DNA of 64,000 nt from Nitrospira moscoviensis (GCF_001273775.1 NZ_CP011801.1:2954001-3018000); one strand, 5' to 3'; numbered from the stretch's first letter, positions 17,823 through 26,718 are shown. Notes: generated by a model not told the origin, from the letters alone. A program made the numbers and translations.

Positions 17823-18203
17823 GTGCGGAAAGGGTTGCTCGTTCGGCTTCTCGTCGATCACGTCACGATCCCCGCAGGAACAACCGGCGAGATCAAGGAA
17901 GTTAGCCTATGTGAGAGCCGATGGTGCTTCATTGTTTCCTGGGACCAGTATGTAGAAAAGCCAGTTTTCCGCCACGGGACCAGGATTGTTCAGCCAGGGT
18001 CAAAGAGCTTACGGCTGACTGAAGATGACCTTCAGAAATTCGAAGCAATCACACAGGAGGAACGAGCCGCAGTGGCTGCGGCCTTCGATGCCCTTCATGC
18101 GAAGAAAAAGCCTGCCCGCCTTTCTCCTGGGAACGTGACTCAATTGCCGTTGCCGCTTGGTCAAGCTGAGATGTTTCGGAATGGCGTCTGGTCTGCCGAA
18201 TAA
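17823..18203 (+). CDS. Hypothetical protein, 126 aa
   Basis: Not recognised. It has a beta-rich first half (VDHVTIPAGTTGEIKEVSL, then CFIVSWDQYVEKP), which looks like a small barrel, and a helical second half with LRLTEDDLQKFEAI. The start is a GTG at 17823, 12 bases from the divergent nuclease pseudogene. The minus-strand frames across it look like shadows. Its context is a decayed accessory patch just left of an IS element. Confidence 0.55.
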   Translation: MRKGLLVRLLVDHVTIPAGTTGEIKEVSLCESRWCFIVSWDQYVEKPVFRHGTRIVQPGSKSLRLTEDDLQKFEAITQEERAAVAAAFDALHAKKKPARLSPGNVTQLPLPLGQAEMFRNGVWSAE

Positions 18204-18424
18204 GGAACAACAGCCGTTTCTGGTCTTCAATCAATGCGGCGAGTCGTTCGGACGCATCCATGAGATAAGCGTCAGGCGTCATGGCCGTGGAGCCTACCGT
18301 ATTCAAAGACCTCTCGCAATATGATGGTATTTCACCTCTTCGATGTCCTTTCACTATGATGTGGGTTTTGCCCCGATTTTGCGGACACCTCACTTAAGGT
18401 CCATAATGGGCCAGGAGGGGTGTC

Positions 18425-18712
18425 ATGGGAGCACGACGGAAGTTTTCAGCGGAGTACAAGCGAGAAGCGGTGGCCATGCTCGACGCACCGGGAGTGACGG
18501 TGAGTCAGATCGCCGCCGACCTGGGCATCGGGGCCAATGTGTTGGGACGGTGGCGGCGTGAGTTGCGCCGTCAGCCCCAGCAGGCTTTTGTGGGCAATGG
18601 GCGCTCGCGGGATGAAGAGCTGAGCCACCTGCGGCGGGAGCTGGCTCGCGTCACCAAGGAGCGGGATTTTTTGCGCGAGGCGGCAGCGTTCTTCGCGAAA
18701 GCGTCGACGTGA
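18425..18712 (+). CDS. IS3-family transposase OrfA
   Basis: 95 residues. The N-terminal HTH is KFSAEYKREAVAML through VSQIAADLGIGANVLGRWRREL, then a leucine-zipper-like helix (ELSHLRRELARVTKERDFL), as in IS3 OrfA proteins, which bind the IS ends and drive multimerisation. AGGAGG lies before the ATG. A run of six T at 18667-18672, upstream of the overlap with orfB, is a plausible slippery site for the -1 frameshift that produces the OrfAB transposase. Confidence 0.9.
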   Translation: MGARRKFSAEYKREAVAMLDAPGVTVSQIAADLGIGANVLGRWRRELRRQPQQAFVGNGRSRDEELSHLRRELARVTKERDFLREAAAFFAKAST

Positions 18713-19578
18713 AGTTTCGGATGATCCAACGATGCCGCGATGCGTTTCCCATCCGAGTGATGTGCCGCTGTTTGCGGGTGTCGGCCAGTGGGTATTACGG
18801 CTGGGCGACACGCGTGCCAAGTGCGCGAACGGCGGAGAACGCCCGGCTGGTGCGGCGCATGCGTGCGCTGCATGCCGAACACGATGGCGTAATCGGCAGT
18901 CCCCGGATGTGGGAGGAACTGCGCTACGCCGGCGAGCGCTGTGGCCGCCACCGAGTGGCCCGCTTAATGCGCCGGGCCGGCTTGCAGGGCGTGCCGCAGC
19001 GGCGGCGCTGGCGCCGGAAGACGTCCGGTGTCCCACCCGCTGGCACGCAGAACCATTTGGAACGGGATTTCACCGCCACCGCCCCGAACACCAAATGGGT
19101 GACGGACATCACCTACATCCGCACCGCGGAACACTGGTTGTATCTCTGCATCGTGCTGGATTTGTATTCCGGCCTGGTGGTGGGCTGGTCGATGAGTCCG
19201 CGCCAAGACCGCCAATTGGTGGTCCAAGCGGTGTTGATGGCGGTGTGGCAGCGGCCCAGCCGCACGCCGGTCATTCTCCATTCCGATCGCGGGTGTCAGT
19301 TTACCTCGGACGAATACCAACAGTTCTTGGCGGCGCACTACATTACCAGCAGCATGAGTGCGGTGGGCAGCTGTGCCGACAACGCGGCGGCCGAAAGCTT
19401 CTTTGGGGTGCTCAAGCGCGAGCGGGTGAACCGGCGGCAGTACCGGACCAGAGCGGAGGCGCGAGCGGATATCTTTGATTACATCGAACGCTGGCACAAT
19501 CCCCGACAGCGGCGGAGACTGGCGGTTCAGCAGGAGGGGGAGAAACTCTTAACCCAAGTGTCCGCGGAAACGGGGTAG
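18709..19578 (+). CDS. IS3-family transposase OrfB (rve integrase core)
   Basis: Catalytic part of the transposase, 289 residues from a GTG that overlaps the orfA stop (GTGA). An HTH_21-like segment (GVIGSPRMWEELR) precedes the DDE core: Asp in WVTDITYI, Asp in HSDRGCQF and Glu in AAESFFGVLKRE. No stop or frameshift interrupts it, so the element could be active. It is expected to be made mostly as an OrfAB fusion by ribosomal slippage. Confidence 0.92.
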   Translation: MKFRMIQRCRDAFPIRVMCRCLRVSASGYYGWATRVPSARTAENARLVRRMRALHAEHDGVIGSPRMWEELRYAGERCGRHRVARLMRRAGLQGVPQRRRWRRKTSGVPPAGTQNHLERDFTATAPNTKWVTDITYIRTAEHWLYLCIVLDLYSGLVVGWSMSPRQDRQLVVQAVLMAVWQRPSRTPVILHSDRGCQFTSDEYQQFLAAHYITSSMSAVGSCADNAAAESFFGVLKRERVNRRQYRTRAEARADIFDYIERWHNPRQRRRLAVQQEGEKLLTQVSAETG

Positions 19579-19580
19579 AA

Positions 19581-19793
19581 CCCTGTACCTTCATCGTCAT
19601 TTTCGTCTGGAACATCCTTGATGGCTTGGATCAGTTCTCGGAGGCGCTGCCGAGCTTCCAATTCAATGTGGATAGATTCCATTCCAAGCTCCCTCTCGCT
19701 CTTGTGAAGCAAACCGAGCGAGAATCCTGCACTGATCTTGACCCAATCGAAGCCCTTGAGGTAAGGTGCACCCTCCACGCCGCGACCAACCAA
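19581..19793 (-). pseudogene. Remnant of a short gene cut by the IS right end
   Basis: A minus-strand coding-like frame (KGFDWVKISAGFSLGLLHKSE, then HIELEARQRLRELIQAI) runs toward the IS and its last 18 residues are read from IS sequence. If the IS were removed, the frame would end within a few codons of the junction. I cannot name the protein. It begins close to the tandem repeat left of tRNA-Phe. Confidence 0.35.
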
Positions 19794-19800
19794 ATAGACC

Positions 19801-19822
19801 TTGTTGGCACTTTTGTTGGCAC
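19801..19822 (+). repeat. Tandem 10-mer pair TTGTTGGCAC
   Basis: TTGTTGGCAC at 19801-19810 and again at 19813-19822, separated by TT (12-base period), about 50 bases upstream of tRNA-Phe. Read on the minus strand it encodes VPTKVPT. It may be a remnant of an integrase 3' end or of arm-type sites; neither is proven. Confidence 0.4.
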
Positions 19823-19874
19823 TCGGTGTTTATTGAGGGTGTATCGTATCGTAACTCCTTGAAATCCTACGCGT

Positions 19875-19950
19875 GCCGAGGTAGCTCAGTTGGCAGAGCA
19901 CAGCCCTGAAAAGGCTGGTGTCGACAGTTCGATTCTGTCCCTCGGCACCA
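19875..19950 (+). tRNA. tRNA-Phe (anticodon GAA)
   Basis: Complete cloverleaf: acceptor GCCGAGG pairs with CCTCGGC, D arm GCTC/GAGC, anticodon stem CAGCC/GGCTG around loop CTGAAAA (GAA at positions 34-36), T arm GACAG/CTGTC with TTCGATT, discriminator A and encoded CCA. It marks the border between the accessory DNA to the left and core genes to the right, a typical island edge. Confidence 0.97.
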
Positions 19951-19969
19951 CCGACCCCTTCCTCCAGAG

Positions 19970-20773
19970 TCATTGAGTCGGCAGACCGCTGAAGTAGAAC
20001 GCCGCGATCGCGGCGGTGGCTGCGACATTGAGTGACTCCACGTTCCTGGCCAACGGGATGGAGAACCGGAGAGTCGAGGCCTTGAGCAGTTGGGGGGCGA
20101 GTCCCTGCCCTTCGTTGCCGACTGCCAGGACGAGACGGATGGGCCGCTGCTGAATGGTTCTCAGTGACACGGTACCGGCGTCAGGCAACACGGCCGAATA
20201 GATGGCGCAACCGTGCGCTTCAAATGTCCCGAGATCCTTGATGCGGAAGATGGGAAGCGTGAGGACCGACCCGGCTGCCGCGCGCACCACTTTTGGCCCA
20301 AAGCAGTCGGCTGAATCGCTGCTGAGCCATACGGCCCTGAGATTCAAGGCAGCGGCCGTTCGGATGATGGCACCCACATTGAGGGGGTCGCGTATCTGAT
20401 CTCCGTACAAACCAAGCACCGGCTCCGGACGCCAGAGAGGGTCTTCGTCCCATTCCGGCTGCCGGACCGCCGCGAGAATCCCCTGCGGCGTGTCGACGTC
20501 CGAGAGTGCGGCAAACGTGTCATCAGAACAGGTAAATTGGCGCGCCGACAACCCGGTACGCAGTACACGGCTCGCCTCGTCCTCGGTACGTAGATACCGG
20601 GGAGATACGGTAAGACTGAGAATCGAACCGGGGTGGTGGCGGAAGAGATCCTGGCAAAACTTGGCGCCTTCGACGACGAAGGCGCCTTCCCTGGTGCGGA
20701 TTTTCTTATCCCTGAGGAGGCCTCTGATGAGGTGAGCCTGCGCGCGAGTCAGAGGCAGGAGAGGAGAACCCAC
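19970..20773 (-). CDS. TrmH/SpoU-family RNA 2'-O-methyltransferase
   Basis: Methylates a ribose 2'-OH in tRNA or rRNA with SAM. The N-terminal substrate-binding part (TREGAFVVEGAKF) is followed by the SPOUT knot with all three motifs: DPLNVGAIIRTA, VLAVGNEGQGL and IPLARNVESLNVAATAAIAAF. The frame is open up to an ATG at 20899, but that would overlap the next gene by 65 bases and adds 42 low-complexity residues. I therefore prefer GTG 20773, just before the conserved start LTRAQAHLIRGL. The exact RNA target cannot be told from sequence. Confidence 0.88.
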   Translation of the reverse strand: MGSPLLPLTRAQAHLIRGLLRDKKIRTREGAFVVEGAKFCQDLFRHHPGSILSLTVSPRYLRTEDEASRVLRTGLSARQFTCSDDTFAALSDVDTPQGILAAVRQPEWDEDPLWRPEPVLGLYGDQIRDPLNVGAIIRTAAALNLRAVWLSSDSADCFGPKVVRAAAGSVLTLPIFRIKDLGTFEAHGCAIYSAVLPDAGTVSLRTIQQRPIRLVLAVGNEGQGLAPQLLKASTLRFSIPLARNVESLNVAATAAIAAFYFSGLPTQ

Positions 20774-20834
20774 GTGCGGCTTTGCTCCGGCACCTGAATG
20801 AGAATCGTCTGCGGTTGGACTGCTGCGCCCGATG

Positions 20835-21176
20835 CTACCGCCGCTTTCGTTCCGACGCCGCTTCGGCCGCCCGAATGCGCTGCGCTCTGGCTTTCGCACG
20901 CTTGAGCGCCGTCAACTTTCCTCTCGTCCGGTTTTGTTCATACTGCAACTGCTCGAGTTGCGACTTCAGGTGAGCTTTCTCCTGTTTGTGCAAATCCGCA
21001 CACTCCGCCTTGGAGAGTTGCGTCCAGTCACCGCTGCTTCTCGCCCGCTTGATCCGTTCGTCCAGCGATTCCCGCAACTGCTTGGCCCGCATTTGCACCA
21101 GTGATTTCAGCGCCTGCTGACGACGTTGCACTTCCTCTTCTTCGGCCATAATGCCGCGAATATCAGTTCCCAACAT
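20835..21176 (-). CDS. Charged coiled-coil protein, 113 aa
   Basis: Starts at ATG 21176 behind AAGGAGG; longer frames lack a site. Nearly all is predicted helix with alternating Lys/Arg/Glu (EEEEVQRRQQALKSLVQMRA, then LHKQEKAHLKSQLEQLQYEQ), a coiled coil with a basic end. No family is recognised. It is directly upstream of the TrmH-like methyltransferase and likely co-transcribed. Confidence 0.6.
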   Translation of the reverse strand: MLGTDIRGIMAEEEEVQRRQQALKSLVQMRAKQLRESLDERIKRARSSGDWTQLSKAECADLHKQEKAHLKSQLEQLQYEQNRTRGKLTALKRAKARAQRIRAAEAASERKRR

Positions 21177-21341
21177 GGTTCCATAACCTCCTTCTACAAA
21201 CTGGGGAGTATTGTACCCGATTTCATTTCTAATCTTCCACCGAGCAATCCAACGCACAAGCCATTGAAAGTAATGATATTTTTAAACATCGAGCGCTTCA
21301 GATCCCTTGAACCATCCGAAGCGTTTTTGTATCATCACTGC

Positions 21342-21803
21342 ATGCCCATTGGTTCGCTTATCCAAGCCTGGAGAGTCTTCCGTCACCAATCAATTCAGTC
21401 GTTATCCGACGCAACCGGCATCGACGCTCAGCTCCTGGTCCAGATCGAGGAGAATCAAACAGATCCTTCGGCCTGCACCATCGAAGCACTCGCGGCAGCA
21501 CTCCGCGTACCGCCTCCATGGTTGTTCGAACCACCCCAATCCTTCGCAACACTGTTCGATGAGCAGGACGAAGAGGAGGGGCCGTCGCCCACGCAGGCCG
21601 ATCCGGTTACAGAACGGATTCTCTCGGGATCGCGGATGGACCGTTCGCTCTATGTCCTCTTGACCGCCCTCATGCAGGCCGGCGACCCGAAGTTACTGCG
21701 CGCCGCCGAGATGAGTCTCCGCAGCTTGGTGAAGCAGTCCCGCCAGACGACCGTCCCATGGCAACAACGGCCCGCGGGCCACTTCGAGCCGCCCAGCGAT
21801 TGA
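21342..21803 (+). CDS. XRE-family transcriptional regulator, 153 aa
   Basis: The N-terminal Cro/C1 HTH covers about residues 5-60 (SLIQAWRVFRHQSIQSLSDA, QLLVQIEENQTDPSACTIEA, LAAALRVPPPWLF). Then comes an acidic linker (DEQDEEEG) and a helical C-terminus. ATG 21342 is chosen because the conserved domain begins right there; the frame is open further upstream. Its regulated genes are not evident. It diverges from the coiled-coil gene and converges on rlmI. Confidence 0.82.
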   Translation: MPIGSLIQAWRVFRHQSIQSLSDATGIDAQLLVQIEENQTDPSACTIEALAAALRVPPPWLFEPPQSFATLFDEQDEEEGPSPTQADPVTERILSGSRMDRSLYVLLTALMQAGDPKLLRAAEMSLRSLVKQSRQTTVPWQQRPAGHFEPPSD

Positions 21804-21844
21804 GGCGCCTCAATATTTCGCTCATTGCTAAGCCGCGGCTCCGG

Positions 21845-23035
21845 TCACAGGACTTGCAAGATGAGACATTTGAGATAGCGGGTTTCCGGCATGCCGCCGA
21901 GGATGGGATGGTCCGGACTTTGTCCCCGCTGTTCGATCAGGCGAATATCGCGTCCGGCATCCCGAGCGGCCAATCGCACGGCTTTCCAGAAGTCCTCTTC
22001 CGTCACCGGATGCGAGCAGGAGCAGGTGACCATGAACCCTTCGGGCTTCACCAGCTTCAGTCCGAGCAGATTCACATCCTTATATCCCGCCAACGCTCGG
22101 GACAGCGCTTGCTGGCTCCTGGCAAACGCCGGAGGATCGAGCGTCACAAGATCGTAGCGCCTCCCGAGTTTCACCAGCCGTCGTAATTCGTCGAATGCGT
22201 CCGCCCCTCGATACGAGCAGCGGCCCTCGACACCGTTCTGCCGCGCATGGTGCCGGGCCAGTGAAAGCGAGTCTTCGCTCACATCGAGGCCCTCCACGAA
22301 AGTCGCGCCAGCCAGCGCCGCCTGGATACCGAACGCGCCGGTATGGCAGAAGACTTCCAGCACCTCGCCGCCGCGAGCCAGCCTCGCCGCCGCCAAGCGA
22401 TTCTCCCGCTGATCGCAAAACCATCCCGTCTTCTGCCCCCGTTCGATGTCGACGAGGAACCGGGCCGGGCCTTCGCGAATCTCAACTTGCGTCGCTCCAC
22501 CGCCCCGGATGTACCCCCGTTCGCCCGGCAGTCCTTCCAGTTGCCGGCTTTTGGCGTCATTCCTCAGAAATACCGAGCGGACGCCGGTCGTATTCAGCAG
22601 CAGATCCGCCAACAGCTCTTTCCGCTGGTCTATCCCGGCCGACAATGTCTGCATCACCGCGACATCACCGTACCGATCTATGACCAGGCCGGGTAGCAGA
22701 TCGGCTTCCCCGTACACCAGCCGATAGGCTGTTGTCTCGCTGACGACGCACTGCCGCAATCTGCTAGCCTGATCGATCCGCCGAGCCCAGAACGCCTGGT
22801 CGATCGGTTCATCGGCACGGGTCAGCAGCCGGACGCGGATTTTCGAAACGGGATTGAACAGACCGCGCCCATAGAAGCGGCCGTTGGGCGCCACTACGTC
22901 CACCACATCACCGGACGCCGGCCGGCCCGTCACCTGTCCGATGTGTCCGGCGTACACCCAGAGATGGCCCGCTCCCTCAATCATCCGCTGCCTGGTGATC
23001 CGCACTTGGCCGGTCGGCTTGTCTTCTGACAGCAT
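21845..23035 (-). CDS. rlmI: RlmI/RlmK-like 23S rRNA (cytosine-C5) methyltransferase
   Basis: 396 residues. An N-terminal PUA domain (GAGHLWVYAGHIG to about 85) is followed by the EEHEE-like region and a C-terminal Rossmann methyltransferase with SAM motif EVLEVFCHTGAFGIQAA, acidic EGLDVSE, motif IV TLDPPAFARS and catalytic Cys in VTCSCSH. This architecture is that of RlmI and relatives, which modify 23S rRNA. The start at ATG 23035 fits the family; a GTG at 23086 is also open. It is transcribed away from the decarboxylase gene. Confidence 0.87.
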   Translation of the reverse strand: MLSEDKPTGQVRITRQRMIEGAGHLWVYAGHIGQVTGRPASGDVVDVVAPNGRFYGRGLFNPVSKIRVRLLTRADEPIDQAFWARRIDQASRLRQCVVSETTAYRLVYGEADLLPGLVIDRYGDVAVMQTLSAGIDQRKELLADLLLNTTGVRSVFLRNDAKSRQLEGLPGERGYIRGGGATQVEIREGPARFLVDIERGQKTGWFCDQRENRLAAARLARGGEVLEVFCHTGAFGIQAALAGATFVEGLDVSEDSLSLARHHARQNGVEGRCSYRGADAFDELRRLVKLGRRYDLVTLDPPAFARSQQALSRALAGYKDVNLLGLKLVKPEGFMVTCSCSHPVTEEDFWKAVRLAARDAGRDIRLIEQRGQSPDHPILGGMPETRYLKCLILQVL

Positions 23036-23165
23036 GTGGCTCTTATCCACTTGCCGCGATGGAAACGTCAAGCGACTTTTTGGCACCTACAAAGGCGCTT
23101 GACGGCCTGCGGGCAGTGTGATTTCCTGAAATCGACGCAGGGGCGAGACACAGGAGAGTGGCGTG

Positions 23166-24821
23166 ATGAAAGGTCAAGCGACGATCGGCTCCACAGTGCT
23201 GGACCGCCTGCACCGGCTCGGTGTCCGGCATATCTTCGGAATTCCCGGCGATTACGTCCTCTCGCTCTACCAATTGATCGAGGCGTCTCCCATCAAGCAC
23301 ATCGGCACGACGCGGGAAGATTGCGCCGGCTTTGCCGCGGACGCCTATGCCCGGATCAACGGCATCGGCGCGGCCTGCGTCACCTATTGCGTCGGTGGGC
23401 TGAACACAGTCAATGCAATCGCCTGCGCCTATGCCGAGCGGTCGCCCGTCGTCCTGTTGACCGGTTCCCCCGGATTGTCAGAGCGCACCCGCACACCGTA
23501 TCTGCATCACATGGTGAGGGATTTTTCGACGCAGCGCGAAGTATTCGAGCGTATGACCGTGGCGGCCGTGACGCTGGACGATCCGCTGACCGCCGAGCGG
23601 GAGATGAACCGGGCCTTCGCGGCGCTCCTGCGCTATCGGCGGCCGATCTACCTGGAAATTCCTCGTGACATGGTGCATACCCCCCTCACGGCGGGCGGGC
23701 GCCCCCTCTGTTTGGAGGACGCACCGAGCGATCCGGCCGCATTGGAAGAAGCCCTCGGCGAAGTGCGAACGATGTTGGCAGCCGCGAAGCGCCCCGCCAT
23801 GCTGGTGGGAGCGGAAGTGGGCCGGTTCGGCTTGCAGGATGATTTGGGCCGCTTGGTCGAGCGGCTGCATATTCCCATCGCCTCCACGCTGCTCGGCAAG
23901 TCCATCATCCGCGAAGATCACCCGCTCTATGTCGGCGTCTACGGCGGACTCATCGGCCGGGAAGAGGTCCAGCAATTCATCAACGACTCGGATTGCCTGC
24001 TGATCCTGGGCTCGATTTTGTCGGACGTGGAAGATCTGGATGCCAGTTCTCCCTTACTGTCCGAGGGCCGGACGATTCACGCCACCGCGGATCGCGTCGC
24101 CATCAAGCATCACCGATATGAGTCCATCAAATTCCAGGATTTCGTGCAGGGATTGGTGCATACACCGCTGCCCTCATTTCCTCTTCGAACCATGCCTGTC
24201 CGGAGCGTCATCACGGAAGCCGCGCCTCCGGCGGACAGCTCGGTCACGTTAAAGGGCCTCTTCCGGCACCTCGACACGGTCCTCACCGACAAGACGTTGA
24301 TCATCGCCGACGTAGGCGAATCGCTGTTTGCAGCCGCGGACCTGCGTGTCCGCCATCGCTTCGAGTTTCTCTCGCCGGCCTATTACACGTCGATGGGGTT
24401 CGCGGTGCCCGCCGCCCTCGGCGCCTCCTTTGCCGACCCCACGCTCCGCCCGATTGTGCTGGTCGGAGACGGGGCGTTTCAAATGACCGGAACAGAGCTC
24501 GCCAGCTGTGTCCGGTACGGACAGGCTCCGATCGTGGTCCTCCTCAATAACCGCGGGTACTCCACCGAACGGGAGATCCTCGAAGGACCGTTCAACGATG
24601 TCCACGAATGGCAGTACGATCGTATCTGCGATCTCATCGGCGGCGGCGTCGGCTCACGAGTTCGGACGCAAGGCGAGTTTGAGCAACGGCTCGCCGCGGC
24701 CTTGGCCGATCCCGGCCGACTCCATGTCTTAAACGTGTTGTTGGATCCGGCGGACCGGTCGCCGGGCATGATCCGCCTGGCACGTCGGCTCGGGAAGAAG
24801 CTCTCGACAGACAAACCGTAA
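23166..24821 (+). CDS. Thiamine-diphosphate 2-oxo-acid decarboxylase (pyruvate/indolepyruvate type)
   Basis: Non-oxidatively decarboxylates an alpha-keto acid to an aldehyde. Three-domain TPP enzyme: N-terminal PYR domain with the catalytic Glu in TTREDCAGFAADAYAR, a central Rossmann-like domain, and a C-terminal PP domain with the Mg/TPP motif GDGAFQMTGTEL ending in LLNNRGYSTE. At 551 residues it matches pyruvate and indolepyruvate decarboxylases; acetolactate synthase is less likely because the YCVGGLNTVNAIACAYAE stretch is decarboxylase-like. Substrate is not determined. ATG 23166 sits behind AGGAGA. Confidence 0.87.
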   Translation: MKGQATIGSTVLDRLHRLGVRHIFGIPGDYVLSLYQLIEASPIKHIGTTREDCAGFAADAYARINGIGAACVTYCVGGLNTVNAIACAYAERSPVVLLTGSPGLSERTRTPYLHHMVRDFSTQREVFERMTVAAVTLDDPLTAEREMNRAFAALLRYRRPIYLEIPRDMVHTPLTAGGRPLCLEDAPSDPAALEEALGEVRTMLAAAKRPAMLVGAEVGRFGLQDDLGRLVERLHIPIASTLLGKSIIREDHPLYVGVYGGLIGREEVQQFINDSDCLLILGSILSDVEDLDASSPLLSEGRTIHATADRVAIKHHRYESIKFQDFVQGLVHTPLPSFPLRTMPVRSVITEAAPPADSSVTLKGLFRHLDTVLTDKTLIIADVGESLFAAADLRVRHRFEFLSPAYYTSMGFAVPAALGASFADPTLRPIVLVGDGAFQMTGTELASCVRYGQAPIVVLLNNRGYSTEREILEGPFNDVHEWQYDRICDLIGGGVGSRVRTQGEFEQRLAAALADPGRLHVLNVLLDPADRSPGMIRLARRLGKKLSTDKP

Positions 24822-24998
24822 CCCTCACCACTGCTTCCCCTCGCCTACACCAGTGCAGGGGCGCCCCTCTAGCCGATCCTCCAGGTCGGTACCCAACCAC
24901 GCCGGAATGACCGGTTTTGAATGGCAGCGTGATGGCATGCCGCCTGCACTGCTATCTTGCCGCGCCGTTACGGCGGCCTAGGGGAAGCACAAGTGACT

Positions 24999-25832
24999 AT
25001 GCGCCGATTTGTTTTTTTCACCGATCTCGACCACTGCCTGCCCGCGCAGGGCGGGTCTCTCACGGACCATGGGAGATCGGCGCTCGACGCGCTGAAATCG
25101 TTCCACATCCCCGTGGTCTTGCTGTCGGGAAAGACGCGGGCGGAGATCGAGCCCCTGCGCGAGCGCCTGCGCCACACGGATCCGTTTATCGTGGAAAACG
25201 GAGCGGCCGTCTTCATCCCTCCGCAGACGTTTGATTTCCCGCTGGAACGGTCGCGCCGCCGCGCCGCCTATGACGTCATCGAGCTCGGGACTCCCTACGC
25301 GATGCTGCGGGACGTGCTCAAACAGATCGAGGACGCGGTCAACACGCCGCTCCACGGATTCGGCGATCTGTCGCTCGACGACATCATGCGGGCGACCGGC
25401 CTTTCGCGGCAAGAAGCGCTTCGCGCCAAGCTGCGTGAGTACGACGAGCCGTTTTTGATGAACGGCCCGGCGTCGCTTCTCGAGGAAATCCGGCGCCAGA
25501 TCGCCGCCCGTGGACTCCGATGCACCAGAGGGGAGCGGTTCTTCCACTTGACCGGCGGGAACGATGCGTCAAGAGCGGCGGACATCCTCCTGCGCTGCTA
25601 CCGGCGCAAGTGGCAGGGCCTAGACCGCGCCGCTGACGTCGAGACCGTCGTGATCGGCGACAGCATGAGCCATCTCCCCCTGCGCGCGAACGCCGACCGC
25701 CTGGTCCTTCTGCAAAAGCCGGATGGTTCGTACGATACGGATGGCGACCGGCCCGACTGCATTCGCGCGCCCGGCATCGAATGCGCCGGTTGGAGCGAAG
25801 CCGTGTTGGACTTGCTCCAAAACGCCGCGTGA
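24999..25832 (+). CDS. HAD-IIB phosphatase, mannosyl-3-phosphoglycerate phosphatase-like
   Basis: 277 residues of the HAD superfamily: motif I FTDLDHCL (the two catalytic Asp; Cys replaces the usual Thr), motif II VLLSGKTRAEIE, motif III Lys in the FHLTGGNDAS area and motif IV VIGDSMSHLPLR. HAD-IIB enzymes with this layout include the phosphatase that releases mannosylglycerate, a compatible solute, from its 3-phospho precursor. The synthase gene is not next to it, so the substrate is inferred. ATG 24999 is preferred to upstream starts because motif I begins there. Confidence 0.8.
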   Translation: MRRFVFFTDLDHCLPAQGGSLTDHGRSALDALKSFHIPVVLLSGKTRAEIEPLRERLRHTDPFIVENGAAVFIPPQTFDFPLERSRRRAAYDVIELGTPYAMLRDVLKQIEDAVNTPLHGFGDLSLDDIMRATGLSRQEALRAKLREYDEPFLMNGPASLLEEIRRQIAARGLRCTRGERFFHLTGGNDASRAADILLRCYRRKWQGLDRAADVETVVIGDSMSHLPLRANADRLVLLQKPDGSYDTDGDRPDCIRAPGIECAGWSEAVLDLLQNAA

Positions 25833-25834
25833 TG

Positions 25835-25854
25835 CGCCTTCCGGAGGAAAGGCG
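25835..25854. terminator. Candidate bidirectional hairpin between convergent genes
   Basis: CGCCTT (25835-25840) pairs with AAGGCG (25849-25854) around an 8-base loop. It lies in the 23 bases between the stop codons of two convergent genes. The T-run is weak on both sides. Confidence 0.35.
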
Positions 25855-25855
25855 T

Positions 25856-26050
25856 TCAGGAGGGCTTTTTCGTGGCGAACACGGTCGCGTCGCAGGCGAG
25901 ATACTTGATCTGTTTCATCGGCACGATAATGACTTCACGCGGCGAATCCACTTCCAACACTTCCATGTCGTCGCTGATCGTGTGACGCACCGCGTCTTTC
26001 ACGATGAGTTCCTGATTGTCCACAAAGACGATCTTCACCCAATATTGCAC
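25856..26050 (-). CDS. Small conserved-looking protein, 64 aa
   Basis: GTG 26050 lies behind AGGAGGA. It is a compact beta-rich protein (VKIVFVDNQELIVKDAVRH, then REVIIVPMKQIKYLACD) without a named motif. The upstream part of the frame is low-quality and left out. No function can be assigned. Confidence 0.55.
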   Translation of the reverse strand: MQYWVKIVFVDNQELIVKDAVRHTISDDMEVLEVDSPREVIIVPMKQIKYLACDATVFATKKPS

Positions 26051-26226
26051 GCGACGGCTCCTTCCTCCTGTGGCGGCAGGCCCGCATCTCGTTCCCTCTC
26101 CGCCGAAGCGGAGGCGATTATACTGGCCTCCTTCCCCCGCCGCAACTTGCCACAGGCCGGCCACTTCAGTACAGTGCGCCCACGATGCCCAGACGTGTGG
26201 AAGGCTCAAGCGGCAATTCCGCCGGC

Positions 26227-26718
26227 ATGACGCTTCGCGTGGCGCTCGCCTTCCTGCTGTGCGTTCCCCTGTCCGCCATCGCTCAAGTCATCGGTGAGAA
26301 AGCCGAGTTGGACCGGCTCCAGGCCAAGGCGGAAGACGCGATCGCCAATGATGATCCGGAGGGAGCCGCCATGGCGATGGGCCGGGCGGCCCTCATGGCG
26401 GCGCAGTTGGCGAAAACCCAGTCGGGATCGAGCGCCCAAACCTATCGGATCCAAGAAGCGCTGTTTCGGTCGCAGGAGCAAACCTACCGCGCCATGGCGC
26501 TCTTTAGGCGAGCGGGAGGTCAACTTCCGGCCTCTTCGGGAGTCTGCGGAAACCTAGCCCTCGCTCACAGCGGCCTTCACCGGGCACTCGATGTGATAGC
26601 CACCGCCCCCTCAGGCCCCGCCGATCCCGCTGAGTCAGAAACCCGGCGTCTGCGGGAAGCCGCCGACAATTGGCGCACGGTGATCGATTCGATGATCGCC
26701 GAGTATCAATGTCCTTGA
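26227..26718 (+). CDS. Secreted hypothetical protein, 163 aa
   Basis: ATG 26227 opens a clear signal peptide (MTLRVALAFLLCVPLSAIAQ). The mature part is helical, with Ala-rich segments (AKAEDAIANDDPEGAAMAMG) and two Cys. It may form a small helical bundle in the periplasm. A longer start at 26185 would hide the signal peptide. No family is recognised; it converges on the PIN toxin. Confidence 0.6.
   Translation: MTLRVALAFLLCVPLSAIAQVIGEKAELDRLQAKAEDAIANDDPEGAAMAMGRAALMAAQLAKTQSGSSAQTYRIQEALFRSQEQTYRAMALFRRAGGQLPASSGVCGNLALAHSGLHRALDVIATAPSGPADPAESETRRLREAADNWRTVIDSMIAEYQCP

Larger units (their letters stand above)
18366..19580 (+). mobile_element. IS3-family insertion sequence, about 1.2 kb, apparently intact
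   Basis: Two overlapping frames (orfA, orfB) are bounded by imperfect inverted repeats. The left end begins TTTTGCCCCGATTTTGCGGA and the right end, read inward on the other strand, TTCTACCCCGTTTCCGCGGA; similarity continues through ACAC to TTAAG. A clear target-site duplication is not visible: flanks are GGG on the left and CCC on the right. The ends are assigned from the repeat match and could be off by a few bases. Confidence 0.88.

Noticed and set aside
18049..18393. Minus-strand frame with MTPDAYLMDASERLAALIED
   Set aside because: It runs into the IS left end and overlaps a better plus-strand frame; the coding look is weak.
13398..19950. tRNA-Phe as the att site of the tyrosine integrase
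   Set aside because: The integrase is 5.3 kb away on the 5' side of the tRNA, and no duplicated tRNA 3' end was seen in the window.
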